Part shown: positions 22,364 through 33,797 of the stretch, in pieces
How the letters are laid out: each line of letters opens with the position of its first letter
Position numbering within the stretch: the first letter of the stretch is position 1
DNA from: Stagonosporopsis chrysanthemi
Taxonomy: Eukaryota > Ascomycota > Dothideomycetes > Pleosporales > Didymellaceae
DNA: 64,000 nt
Assembly: GCA_022560025.1 (NCBI GenBank)
Contig: JAFISE010000072.1
Span: 1 to 64,000, forward strand
Reading direction: 5' to 3'
The notes under the pieces: generated by a model
Databases searched by the model: none
What the model was told of the DNA's origin: nothing
What the model saw: the letters and a program-made list of their open reading frames with translations, nothing else
Translations under genes and position numbers: made by a program

Positions 22364-23731
22364 ATGGACCCTCGATACAACACCTACCCACAACGACAAG
22401 CGCAACAGCCTCAGCCGCAGGTGACACAACGTCAACACCAACGCTTCTCATGGCAGGCTCCGCCGGATACAGACATTACACCGCCCACTCAAGCACCATC
22501 ACAGTACCAGCAAGTGCATCACCAGCCACATGAACCGATAGTCAACACAAATGTTGCCTCACAGCACAATAGAGGCTTTTCGTTTGCTCCGACTCCAGTC
22601 GAACATAATGGCTCGGGATACTACACATCATCAGAGAATCCGACTAATCCATCATCTCCTGTCTTCACGCCTATCGATGATCGTCCACAATCTACGTTCA
22701 CCATGCTGAACACCCCAGCGAGGCGCCAATCACAGCAATCTCACGTACCTTTGTCTCACGCCCGTGACGATGACACACTCCTGTCGCCGTCATCACCGGA
22801 AGCTCAGACCCTCCCATTCATGCTGGCCGAGTCTTTGGTTGGGGAACAGACCGAATCGACTTCGCCTATCCAACAACCCGCACCAGCACCGCAATCGCCC
22901 GTTCAGCAAAGCAGACACGCCCGCCAAATGAGCAGTCTAGCACCCCTCAACACCAACTTTACCCAACCTGCCATGCCCGCAATCCCGCAGAGCCCACGCT
23001 CTGGCACCGAGCAGCAAACATCGCCCGGCGCCCTCCCCTACAAAACCCCCATCTCCCCCATCTCCGCGGCGCCCATCCGAAAAGACACCCCCAACTCTTC
23101 CTACAACAGCCGCACGCGGCACACCAACACGCAGTCCACTCCGCTCGAACCCTACTCGCCGCACAACTTCTCCTCGCACAACCTCACCACCCCGCACGCC
23201 ATCTTCTCCCCTGCCGCAGCCCACGGCCCCAACGGCCTGGACTACAGCCTGCACCAGCCTGGGCAGATCCGGCACCCGAACATGGACCTCTCGAGCGACA
23301 AGACGTGGAAACACGGGCTGTGCTCGTGCGGCCCTGACGTGGGGACTTGTTTCACGGGCTTGTTCTGCCCGTGCATTCTCTCCGGGCGCACCACATACCG
23401 CCTCTCGCAGAAGTCGCGCAAGGCCGATCCAACGGATTTGCTGGGCCACAGCAGCACGAACGGGCACTGTGTTGCGATGAGTCTGGCGTGTGGGGTTGGA
23501 CTGGGCTGGGTGTTTCCTATGCTGCAGCGCACGCGGATCAGGCATTTGTATAAGATCGAGGGGAGCTGTGGGGACGATTTGGTCAAGGGGTGTTGTTGCT
23601 GTTGCTGTGTCAGTGTGGTTAATGAGCGCGAGGTGAGGAGCAGAGAGGAGGCGGCGAATCGCTGGGCGGGCCCGGCGGCGTCGGATGTGTATAAGAGGAC
23701 TGGGGGGATGGAGTACAGACCACAGAACTGA
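22364..23731 (+). CDS. PLAC8/DUF614 Cys-rich family protein
   Basis: A single-exon 455-residue protein. The first ~300 residues are Gln/Pro/Ser/Thr-rich and low-complexity, probably disordered. The PLAC8 domain occupies about residues 310-430: TWKHGLCSCGPDVGTCFTG, LFCPCILSGRTTYRLSQ, a hydrophobic SLACGVGLGWVFPML segment, RTRIRHLYKIEGSCGDDL, and a run of six cysteines (GCCCCCCVSVVNEREV). Plant and fungal members of the family act in cadmium or calcium handling and cell-size control at the plasma membrane. Specific function here is unknown. Its 3' end faces the rhodopsin-fold gene 158 bp away. Confidence 0.9.
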   Translation: MDPRYNTYPQRQAQQPQPQVTQRQHQRFSWQAPPDTDITPPTQAPSQYQQVHHQPHEPIVNTNVASQHNRGFSFAPTPVEHNGSGYYTSSENPTNPSSPVFTPIDDRPQSTFTMLNTPARRQSQQSHVPLSHARDDDTLLSPSSPEAQTLPFMLAESLVGEQTESTSPIQQPAPAPQSPVQQSRHARQMSSLAPLNTNFTQPAMPAIPQSPRSGTEQQTSPGALPYKTPISPISAAPIRKDTPNSSYNSRTRHTNTQSTPLEPYSPHNFSSHNLTTPHAIFSPAAAHGPNGLDYSLHQPGQIRHPNMDLSSDKTWKHGLCSCGPDVGTCFTGLFCPCILSGRTTYRLSQKSRKADPTDLLGHSSTNGHCVAMSLACGVGLGWVFPMLQRTRIRHLYKIEGSCGDDLVKGCCCCCCVSVVNEREVRSREEAANRWAGPAASDVYKRTGGMEYRPQN

Positions 23732-23889
23732 GAGGGTCGGGGGTATGGAGGGCATAGGTTGGATGTGTGTTGTGTAAAGACTGTAAGCTGTCTGTGTCTG
23801 TTTGTATTATTCCGACGATACCCACTAGTAATTTCGTTGATTATATGTTCAATCATTTACTATCTAGATGGGTATTGTGCAAGTACTTT

Positions 23890-24920
23890 CTATACAGGAT
23901 GGGACCAGCCCTCTTCACTCTGTGGTTTAGCGCCCGTCCTGCTTTTGGCGCTTTCGGGCTTCGCCACCGTGCTGATCATCGTCGACCCGCTCTTATCTGT
24001 ACCCCCCGTCATGAACATACTACTCAACTGGGTCGTTCTGAACAGCGGGGACTTAGCGTCGTACGTGCTCACTTGTCGACTTCGGGGCCACGGCGATAAC
24101 GACACATTGACAGCGTCGCGAGACTTGGAGAGGTTGCGGCCGAATTCGCGGACACGAGCTGGCGTGGTGGCGACCACAAGGGACATCAGGAAGGGAAGAT
24201 TGGCGAAAATGATGAGGAGAGTGATCTCGTAGATGTAGTAGAAGAGGTAGGTCCGTGACATTGGTGCGGTGAGTATGCGGTATCGTGCCAGGATGCCGAG
24301 GATCAGGATCGAGATGCCGGTCACCATGAGGCCGCCGAGGAGAAGACGTCGCGGTGTTGGGATGAGCGCAATCGGAATGACGAGTATGAGGACGGTTGTC
24401 AAAGTGCTAAACACCATAGACACGATCGCGTAGCTGTAGTATGCCGAGTATTGTATCTTGTCCGGTTGCAATGAATGGCACAAAGACAGTAGCACAGTCT
24501 GTGTAACGATGAAAGAGAGCACGCAGATTATCGAGATGGCTTGCACGTAACGCCTGCGAAGGATGCTGAAAGCCAACGGGCTACTGAAATTAGCGACAAG
24601 ATAAGTAAGAGTGCAGTCGAGACTTACAAGATTCGCCAATACAAAATTAAGAGACATGCTTTTACAAGCCAAGTTATTACGATCTGGAGCTCTTCGAGGA
24701 CGTAGCGATACGTGCTCTGCTTTGTCGAGGACGCATCACCGACAGCCACTGTCAAAACGACAAAGGCAGTTACAGGTAGAATAAGGAACACCATGATCCA
24801 GTCATCGCTTTGAAGGCCTTTCAATGCCTTCAACATGATGCGTCGGAACACCAGTCTTGTAAAGATGATTGATATGGACAATGCAAGAAGCGCCCACGAC
24901 TGAAGAAGAAGAGCACGCAT
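23890..24920 (-). CDS. fungal rhodopsin-fold (Pth11-related) membrane protein
   Basis: A 328-residue polytopic protein in two exons, 24920-24628 and 24583-23890, with a 44-bp intron (GTAAGT..CAG) that closes the frame as WRIFSPLAF. About six hydrophobic segments are visible, e.g. LLALSISIIFTRLVF, WIMVFLILPVTAFVVL, AISIICVLSFIVTQTVL, TTVLILVIPIALI and LIIFANLPFLMSLVV. The SDDW motif after the first segment is typical of the fungal integral membrane rhodopsin-like domain. This domain is found in Pth11-type receptors, but many members have no CFEM domain and no known ligand, as here. The cytoplasmic tail (~75 residues) is Ser/Thr-rich. The N-terminus is short, so an additional upstream exon cannot be excluded. 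Confidence 0.82.
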
Positions 24921-27900
24921 ATTAAGAATAGAGAACAGGGAATGGATCTCCAGTAAAGTGGTTAGAAGTACGAAGGGAGACCAGACAACACGACAACAAT
25001 CAGGTAGAGGGCGACATAGCAGACGAAAGTAAGGCTAAGAGACGCAGATGGGCATCGAAAAGCAACTACGGATACTTGTCTCGTTCTTCCACTAGAACGC
25101 AAGTGATGTGCTACCTCAGCATACGAGAATCGCCTCATCCATGTCTCGATAAAGACAGAGTACCGCCCATGCAGTCGATCGTGCACTAAAGACGCGAGGT
25201 GAGACCCCTCAGCAAAGGAGAGTGACTTTTGCATGGGTTTCCAAAGGAGAAGTACGCTTCCCTCCCATGATAGGCAGGGTCCAAAACGCCCGCGAAGCTA
25301 GATCTCTAGATGTCTAGCTTCTGAGCGCCAGCGGTGTGGGTGCGGAAGGGAAGGGACGCCGCGCTGCCCGTGGGCCAGACCCCTGTCTTGGCGAGATGAT
25401 CTCATCCACTATCAACACATCGCTCCCATCCTGCCAGGAACTCCGGAAAAGGCGATATCGAACGCCAGGCTTAGCTGCGATTGTCATTGTCCCCAGTCGC
25501 CGGCATGGCTTTGCTCAAGGATAGGAGCGCGTGTCTCGCTTCTATCACAGTGGCTCAGCCGCATATCCCCCGCCTACACGTGCGGTAGAAAACCCCGAAA
25601 GATTGGCATATATGCAGCTACCGGACGTCCTTAGCTTATGATTAGAATGCGACCTTGATAAGATGTTCATTAAGAAGTGGACTGAGGAGGCCAATGAAAC
25701 CTTGTTGTCAAGATGGGATGGTGTGTTAAAAAACAAAAGCGACAGCAGCGCCGAATTTTGGATTTAGAATTAGAGCCTTACTGTAGCTGAAGGCAAGGCT
25801 CGCTCCAAACAGAAGGTTTTGCTAACGAAACGGAAAGGCTGTTTATTGGACACGGCGTGGTTCGTGGCTGCTGTCCAAAAGCCTGCAGTACTCACCGGCT
25901 CCGGCCCACAAGACATTGCAGCTCCCCGAAACTATCTCCACTACCTCGACTTGTCCCGCGGAGCACTATCAGATGCACCGCCTTGGCCTTTGTGGCTATT
26001 CAGTACGCCATGTGTGTGTCGTTGTTGTAGTTAAGCCCTGTGGTGCTATATTAGAGACACTTTCCAAAACAGGCAATACAGGCAACGTCCATCGCTTCGA
26101 AAGGGAGAGGCTCTCAAAGGGAACTCAGGCAATCGTGGAGATGGATGCGGCCGCTGCCAAGCATTGTCTCGAGACACTGCGATTCTTGTTATGCATACTA
26201 TCCAGATCAAGAGGTCGGCATCGTTCACCGACATGATGCCGCAAAAATCGCCTTTGTACGCACGATATTTGAAACGTTCCAGCCTTGCAATAGATCGGCG
26301 TCTCGACGCATGTCAGTTGCTGGCTTCAAGTCGATGAGCCTTTCGAGGAATGACGGACGATGGATCAAGACCCGAAGCCGGAAGATATTGCCGTTGCTAT
26401 CACACACGGTACGGGTCCGCTGCATGCAAGTCATGTCTCTGTCCAGCTAGCTACATCTTTAGGCGAGCTTCCCGTCTGTGAATCCGTGGCTTGCGGCAGC
26501 CCCGGGAGTGTAAGCCACACAATAGACCTCGTAGCTACCCGAAGCTCGCTAAGAGCGCTCCGTGATCAACCAAAAGAGGGGTGTGTGATTTCCCAGCAAG
26601 ACAACGCTTGCCCCGACCATAAGGGTTTGGTACTAAGAAGCTTCATTGAGACCGAAAGAGGTCATGAACCATATTCCGTCAACTTCCGTCACCATTATAC
26701 AATAGTGAACGAGCTGTGCAAACTCCGCGAGGCTTGGATTACCGGTACTTACAAACCTTGTCACTCCGATCCGCACATAGTCCTCGTACCGTAGCGCGCA
26801 TCGCCAGTATGTTGCTGAACAAGGTGCGGCATACATAGCCCAACCCTCTCCCCCAAACAGAGTTCACATTCGACCAAACAGTCTCCAAACGGTAAACAAG
26901 ATTTCTGGACCGTTATGCATGCCCCGCCATCACAGTGCGGTGCTGTTCAGCAGCCGACAGATTTACACAACAAGCTAAGGGGGCTACCTGGCGGAGTCAG
27001 GTGCTGAGTGTGCCGGGTCCATTCTCATGAAAATTTGGTTGCATGGCAGTTCCCGAGTGCATGTCGAAGTGTCGGATCAGCACTCATAGCTAGGGTGGGG
27101 AGTGGCCCAACGCCATGGTGCAGAAAAGGGGTAACAGGGTGGCATTCATCTCGACGGCAAAGGCAGCCGGCAAAAGCGGCACACACGAAAAGTCAATACG
27201 GTGGGGAATACGAGTGGTATAACAAACAATCAAAAAGATAGAATTGAAGTCCTAACAAGACATCACAGCACGGCGGAGTATGTCGCCTTCATGTCCTCGA
27301 TCTTGCACCTGAAGGCACTAGAATAGAGACACAAAGGCACCACCACCCGATTGAAGAAGGTGGATGATGGCGGTGTTTACTCTCGCTTCTATGTCCACAC
27401 TGACTCAACGTGAGAATAACGTAACGGCCAGCTCTAGCTAATGTAGAAGCGGATGCAGTCAAGACCTCTCAGACCGAAGTCCTCAACGAGACAATGATTG
27501 CACATGCGCACCTGCAACTTCCACTGCTCAGAACGAGCAGCAAGTGTCACGAAGTGAGCGAAACCCCCGGATACCACTGATTTGGACGTTGGAAAACCCC
27601 AGAGGCAGTGCTTCTCTCGAACCACTGTCGATGCTAACGAATAGACATCTACCAATTGCTGCACACAGGGAGGCTAGAACCTGTTTCATGATCGACCAAC
27701 TGACTGTTGCCATACCGTTGGTGATCTTGTCCGTCTCCCTGCAGCTGTGATAGAGAGACACTTTCCCTCTGCGATCAGGTGCGGACGCATGGCGATGAAC
27801 AAGGTGCAATAACCGACCGATATTCGACCCCGAAAAAGAACGTGCCGAGAGAATCGGAGAGAAGAGTGGAAACGGATGCGGCAAGTTGAAACCCGCCGCA

Positions 27901-30167
27901 ACCCAAATCTGCTCTGCTGGTGGTTTTATCCTCCAGCCACATGGAAGGTTACATGTGTCTCCGGCTCGCTGGTGTTACGCAGCGGCGGTATCGAATCAAT
28001 GACACGAATAGTCTAACGGTGAATACCGTAAACGTCCGTGGATGCCTCTCCGTAAATATGTGCCAGGGACCTTGCGGCCTATCAGAGCTGTTTGAAAACA
28101 GGCTCAATGTCTGTTGGCTTCTGCCACCCCGACCGGATTTCGCGAACTGCCAGCGCTCTTGCTCTCGCTCGAGATCTGACCTCTGCGGACTCAGGTCGTG
28201 ATGTCGGGGATTGCCCCTACGTGAGAGGGCCACTACAACAGTCGCCTGTTGTACGCATGTCATTCTGCTGGTGGGCAGTATCGTAACGTGACGCATCAAT
28301 TTTTTGTGGTCCCGACTTGCTCGTGGGCAGTGGGGGACCTGTATGACCAGAGAAAGGTCGAACGGCTTGAGCCACGTGAGAACGTGACGCCAATACTAGC
28401 AAGGCCGAAGCCAAGTTATAAAGCAGACTCCTTGCCAACAGACCGATTATTAGCGTTGCCTGCGTGCGGTGATTGACCGCCGTGTAATGTCGGTCCTGAC
28501 TCAACGTCCAGTGTAGGATCGACGTTGGTCTTATAGGACTTTAGCACGGCTGCCAGTCGCATCGAAGTGCGCAGCAGGGGTATGCAGTCGGCTCGTCATG
28601 CTTCGTAAGAATGTGTGTCCAGGACGCAGAGGTCTCTATTCTGTAGTTGTAGAACATTTCAAGGTCGCTGGCAGCGTGTTCCCTCTTCTATGATGTTCCG
28701 GCTTTGGACTGCGCTTGGCATCCCGACTTGCCTCCCAGTAGACGCTCTGGCCTGGCAACGAGTTCGATACTCTAGTTGCGTGCAGCTGGCTGCCGGTGTG
28801 GGGTAGTAGACGGTGTGGGGCAGTAGACGGTGTGGGGCATTCCGAGCGAGTCGAAAGTTGCCGTGTATGGGCAATCCCTGAGAGGGTTGTTCCCATGTTC
28901 AGGCTTCAACTCCTTGTAGAGCATGTTTGGGGTCGACGGGTACACCCTGTTTCGTGAAGAGTGGCTAGTTGGACTGCATTTGTGATCTCCCAAACCAAGC
29001 TAACGGCGACTTATGCATGACCTGTCGACGAGTTGCTACTCGGACCACCGCTCTATGCTGTCCAGCTGTGCTATGCGGGTAGTGGGGATACTGCTGCTGG
29101 TCCACCGCCCTGTCTGGACCATCCCTGGTAGGGCGTTCCCGATATACGAGACGATGCTCGGTACTACTGCAAGATTTAGTCTTGAGTGTTGCAAGAGGCT
29201 CATAGGCGTTGCAAGTGAATGCGAGGAGCGACCTCGACTTGATCGGTGAACGGACCTCACGTAGAGCGTCCACTCCACACATCAGCCTCATTTGAGGTCT
29301 TACGATGACAAGCACTGGCCCTTGACGGGCGTCAGCGTACTTCAGAGGGAGGCATCTGTTAAGATAGTTTTCGTCTCTTGCTGGTTTCCCGTGAGAGACC
29401 CAACGAACATCGGAGGCTCCAGGTGAGGCGCCAACGAACATGCGAGCATCTCGCTCAACTTGAACCGGCACCTCGTTTCAGGCTGCTGGTTGCGGGACGT
29501 CTCCCGGCTTTCTGCAGGCACGCAGCCATGCTGGGCCTGCCAGGAAGGAGCTAAAGCTCATCCTTCGGTGGCGAGACCATAAACTTCCACGTAACTGACT
29601 TGGGCGCGGCCGCACTCCTCGTCCGTGGTCGTAATCGGTGCGGGGAAGCATCTATCTGCACCGGGGGCCAGACCGGCAGACAGTGCTATGCCCAAGGAGG
29701 ACTACGCCTTAGGTGAGACCATGTCTCTAGCCATCACCTGCACCCCGAAGCGCGAGGCTCGGTGAGTGGATGAGGATTGCCGTATCGGCCCGGGTGGGGT
29801 TGTTGGCAGGATGAGGGGAGACAACATGGTCAAGGTTGTGATTTGAGGAGGCGTCTGCACAGACGGAGGGCAGACAGAACAGGTTTGGTGAAAAAAAGAG
29901 AAAGTTGTAGCCTCCAAGGGCATAAGCATGCCGGTCAGGTGCGGTGAGGTGTAGAGTAGAAAAGACGAGGCACGCGAGCCTTATAAAGGCATGGTGGAGA
30001 CGCGTGAACGAGGAGGTTGGGCGCGTCTGGATTTTCAAAAAGTTTTAGTGTGCCAACATTAGCGCCTAGCTAGTGTGGGTCTGGCGCGCGTGCGTCATCG
30101 ATGGATTGATCGCGACACCATTGTTCGCAGTCGCATATGAGGGTGTGCCTCACCAACTGATAGTGCT
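24921..30167. other. 5.2-kb gene-poor region
   Basis: Scanned on both strands: many short frames, the longest about 168 codons (29471-28965, minus), but none shows family motifs, credible introns or promoter context. No long inverted or direct terminal repeats were noticed by eye. A 17-bp tandem repeat sits at 28794-28839. The region may hold decayed transposon DNA or unrecognised lineage-specific genes or long RNAs. Confidence 0.45.
28794..28839. repeat. 17-bp tandem repeat, 2.7 copies
   Basis: Units CGGTGTGGGGTAGTAGA (28794-28810) and CGGTGTGGGGCAGTAGA (28811-28827), then a partial third copy to 28839. The units differ only by a T/C change. The repeat lies inside the gene-poor region with no associated gene. 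Confidence 0.85.
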
Positions 30168-30899
30168 ATGGTAGGTCTTCTCCATAGTTTACTGTGAAGC
30201 CAGCTCGTTCTGACTTTTACTAGCCACCAAAGCGTCGCGCCGCCCCAGCAAAGGCCCGCGCGGCACCCAAGCGCGCCTCAAAGCTCGCCAAAGAGAATGG
30301 ATTGAACGCAGACCAAGAGGCTGAGATCCGCGAGGCCTTTGGGCTTTTTGCTGTACATCATCCAGACCATCAAGATTCAAAAGAAGGTGTCTTGCGCAAA
30401 GACGATGTGCGTCGGTGCTTGATGTATGTTCGGATTGCGTGACTTTGATCGTACCCAGTGACTGACCTGTCACAGCTCTCTAAACCTTGCCCCAGAGAAG
30501 TCCGAACTACCCTCGATTCTGGAGACCATCGACCCACTAAACACAGGTTTCGTCGACTTCGAGCCGTTTTTCGCATATGCGGCCATTGCCATGCATTCGA
30601 AGGAGGCAGGATCTGACGATGATATGGAAGAGGACGACGACAATTACAGAGGGGAGAGCAACGCAGAAGAAGTCAGTGCAGGATACCAACTCTTCACCCA
30701 TGGTGGTCCTGGACCTATCACGCTTGGTCATCTGAGGAGGATAGCGAAAGAGTTGAGAGAGGACGTACCAGATGAGGTCTTGAGGGATATGATCCTTGAG
30801 GCGAACGGCGGCGTGCGGGGGAAAGGCAAAGACGTTGGCGGTGTCACGCTGGAGGAGTTTGAGAGCGTGATGACGCGAGCTGGACTGTCTTTTGGATGA
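30168..30899 (+). CDS. EF-hand protein of the centrin/calmodulin type
   Basis: A 208-residue protein in three exons: 30168-30170, 30224-30423 and 30476-30899. The first coding exon is only the ATG. Intron 1 (GTAGGT, branch CTGAC, acceptor TAG) joins it to CCACCAAAGCG, giving MPPKRRAAPAK. The basic N-terminus (PAKARAAPKRASKLAK) is followed by a helix (QEAEIREAFGLFAVH) and three degenerate EF-hand-like units: a KEGVLRKDDVRRCL segment, DPLNTGFVDFEPFFAYA, and GPITLGHLRRIAKEL with VTLEEFESVMTRAGL. An acidic insert (DDDMEEDDDN) lies between the lobes. Few loops keep all calcium ligands, so binding may be weak. The closest general match is a centrin-like EF-hand scaffold; its specific role is unknown. 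Confidence 0.82.
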
Positions 30900-31581
30900 T
30901 CGGTGGCTTTTGATTGCTATGGCATCTTATAACGCCTTGGATCTCTTTGACCAGTGCTTCCAAACGCCCTTCAAAGCTCGAACGAGGTTTCGACAGCTAG
31001 ACCTGGCGAGGGCTCATTCTGGAACCGCGACTTCGACTACAACGCAGCGCTCCCACAAGAAAAGCATCGCTGCTCTATCCTGATCTGTGTGTACAGCATC
31101 GGCTTTTACTCGAACATTTTTGCTCTGTTGCGCATCCAAGTTCCGGCGGAAGTTGGCCGTCTGATGGACTTACGGTGCGGCTACGCATTGGCAACTGAGC
31201 CAGCGCAGATTTTGGAGGAACACAGACGATTCAAAGTAAGGCACTCAATGTAGAGACAATCATCACGTGTGATAAGAGCATATCCCGATATAGTAGCTGC
31301 CCTAACACTCCGCACCAATCATGGGCGCAGACGTCAGCTCAGAAAGTTGTTGGCTTGGCAGTGCTCAACGGCGAAGGGAACACGACGTAGTGCGACATAG
31401 GGGCGCGACCAACTGAGCACCACCCCAGCTACTTCCTCCCTTCCCCACAGGCACTGCAGTATGTCCCATATGTTTCGTGCGCCCAATTGCACTGTCGCCC
31501 AGACTAATCTCGGAATCCAGTCCTGTTCGATGCACGCGGCCTGATCCCTAGGACCCTTTTCCTCCTCTCGTCCGTAGTGGC
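30900..31581. other. intergenic, GDA1 upstream region
   Basis: About 680 bp with only short frames. It should contain the 3' UTR of the EF-hand gene and the promoter of GDA1. Nothing else recognised. Confidence 0.5.
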
Positions 31582-33424
31582 ATGTCCAGCGGCGTCGAAG
31601 CCCCCGGCCAACGACGACCCGGTATCTGGTCCTACCTGAGCTTCACAGGCCCCCGCCGCCGTATCTCCGTCTCCCTTCCACGCAGCTACAACCCCAACAG
31701 CGACCCTCACGAGAAGCCCGCCCGCCATTCGCAGCACCGCGCACCGAACTCGGCAGGCTACATGAGTGATTTCAAGGGCTCCGCGATGATGAACCAGGGA
31801 CAGCGCCTGCGGTACCTGAAGACGGGCGGTATCATCGCCTTCGTCTTGCTGGTGCTGTACTTCGTTGCGCCGCGTGATGGTCTGTCAAGAGGTGCGTAGG
31901 CAGCAGCAACTGGCGCGACTCGTACTGACAAGTCGCCACAGGGACAGTATCGACAGGAGGCAACACAGCAGCAGGTGGCGCAAAAGCAACATGCACAAAA
32001 TCCTACTCCAAGGACAAGCCCCTCATCCAGTACGCACTCATGATCGACGCAGGCAGCACCGGCTCCCGCATCCACGTCTACAAGTTCAACAACTGCGGCC
32101 CCAGTCCCGAGCTTGAGAGCGAGGTCTTCGAAATGACCCCCAAAAAGGAGGGCGGCTCCGGTCTCTCCTCGTACGGCGACGACGCTGAGGGTGCCGCGAA
32201 GAGCCTGGACGTTCTCATGGACAAGGCCGTTGCGAGCGTCCCACCAGAGTACCAGCGATGCTCTCCCATCGCCGTCAAGGCCACAGCCGGCCTCCGCAAG
32301 CTGGGCGAGGAGAAGAGCAACAACACTCTACGCGCTGTCCGTCACCGCCTCGAGACTGCCTACCCCTTCCCGCTCGTTTCTGAGGAGAAGAACGGTGTTG
32401 AAGTCATGCCTGGCGAGATGGAAGGTGTGTACGCCTGGATCACCATCAACTACCTCCTCGGCAAGATCGGCGGCCCTGACAAGACACCCACCGCCGCCGT
32501 GCTCGACCTCGGTGGCGGCTCGACTCAGATTGTCTTCAACCCAACCTTCCCCGATTCGCCTCGTGGTGGTCTTCCCAGCAAGCTCGCCGAAGGCGATCAC
32601 AAATATGCTCTCAGCTTCGGTGGCCGTAACTTCGACCTTTACCAGCACTCCTATCTGGGTTATGGCCTGATGGAGGCGCGTAACAACCTGCACAGTACCA
32701 TCCTCGACGCCCTGTACCAGCAGCACAAGGACTCCGGCGCGACCGACTACCTCAAGGCGCCTATTGTGAATCCTTGCATCGCACCAGGCATGAGCCGCGA
32801 GATCGACGTCAAGATGCCTGTAGGCCACGCCCTCGGCGAAACCGTCACAGTCAACATGACAGGCCCCGCAACCGCAGCGCCCACACAATGCCGCGGCTGG
32901 ACCGAGAAGACGCTTCACAAAGACGACGAATGCAAGATTGCGCCCTGCGCATTCCGCGGCGTGCACCAGCCGCCCTTCGAGCAGACCTTTGCCTCCGAAG
33001 CCGTCTACCTGCTCTCCTACTTCTACGACCGCACTTTCGACCTCGGCATGCCCGAATCCTTTACCATTCGCGAGCTGCAGAACCTGGCCGACAAAGTGTG
33101 CCAGGGCGAGAGCGGCTGGGACGCTTTCACCCCCGTCCCCAAGGCGCTGGAGGAGCTGCGCGGCCGCCCAGAGTGGTGTCTGGATCTGAACTTCCAGCTT
33201 GCGCTCCTGCATACTGGATACGGAATGCCGATTGACCGCGAGGTGCGCATTGCGAAGCAGATTAACAAGAACGAGTTGGGCTGGTGTCTGGGTGCTTCGT
33301 AAGTCCCCCCCCCCCTCTATTTTTGCCGGCCAGATCTCCCGTCACATCATGCTAATACATGCGCAGTCTCCCTCTTCTGGAGAAGGAGTCTGGATGGCAG
33401 TGCAAGATCAAGGAGGTCAACTAA
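31582..33424 (+). CDS. GDA1: Golgi guanosine diphosphatase
   Basis: A 574-residue type II membrane protein in three exons: 31582-31891, 31942-33298 and 33367-33424. A cytoplasmic Ser/Arg-rich N-terminus is followed by one TM anchor (GGIIAFVLLVLYFVAP, about residues 81-97) and the lumenal GDA1/CD39 nucleotidase domain. Apyrase-conserved regions are visible: DAGSTGSRIHVYKF (residue ~138), KATAGLRKLG, GEMEGVYAWITINYLLG, LDLGGGSTQIVF (residue ~290) and a C-terminal AxLLxxGYGMP-like block. The enzyme converts GDP from mannosylation into GMP, which drives GDP-mannose import. Intron 2 has a GTAAGT donor directly followed by a run of C, and the short last exon ends KIKEVN. Confidence 0.95.
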
Positions 33425-33797
33425 GAAATTCTCCTTGACGTGCTGTCTTTGGGAAAAATTATTGGAATGGGTTTATGAGCATTGTACGAGGATGAGCATT
33501 GTACTAGGGGTAGGACAGGATACGCGAGGTGCATAAACTGGCGTTTAGGGATTCAGTATCGCTATGGTATAGCAGCCTGGTCCGGTCAGCTTGACTGGCC
33601 TCAAGAGGTTGAGTTGTGTAGATTGCTTGATAGAAAAAAACATACAAACCGCCACCAGACCTTTGCTCCGTGTAGATTGACTGACTCCTGGCTCGTGTAC
33701 ATTAAAATTGTTCAGCCAAAGCTAAGTCTAAGGTATATTTACTCCAGCTTATCAATCCTTAAAATCCAGAATATGCACCAAACCGCACACACCCCTC
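33425..33797. other. convergent 3' region
   Basis: GDA1 and the CorA-like gene end towards each other across ~370 bp. Only A/T-rich 3' UTR-like sequence is seen. Confidence 0.5.

Noticed and set aside
28965..29471. 168-codon minus-strand frame in the gene-poor region
   Set aside because: No family motif, hydrophobic pattern or promoter context; may be chance.
32328..33212. 294-codon minus-strand frame
   Set aside because: Antisense shadow of GDA1.
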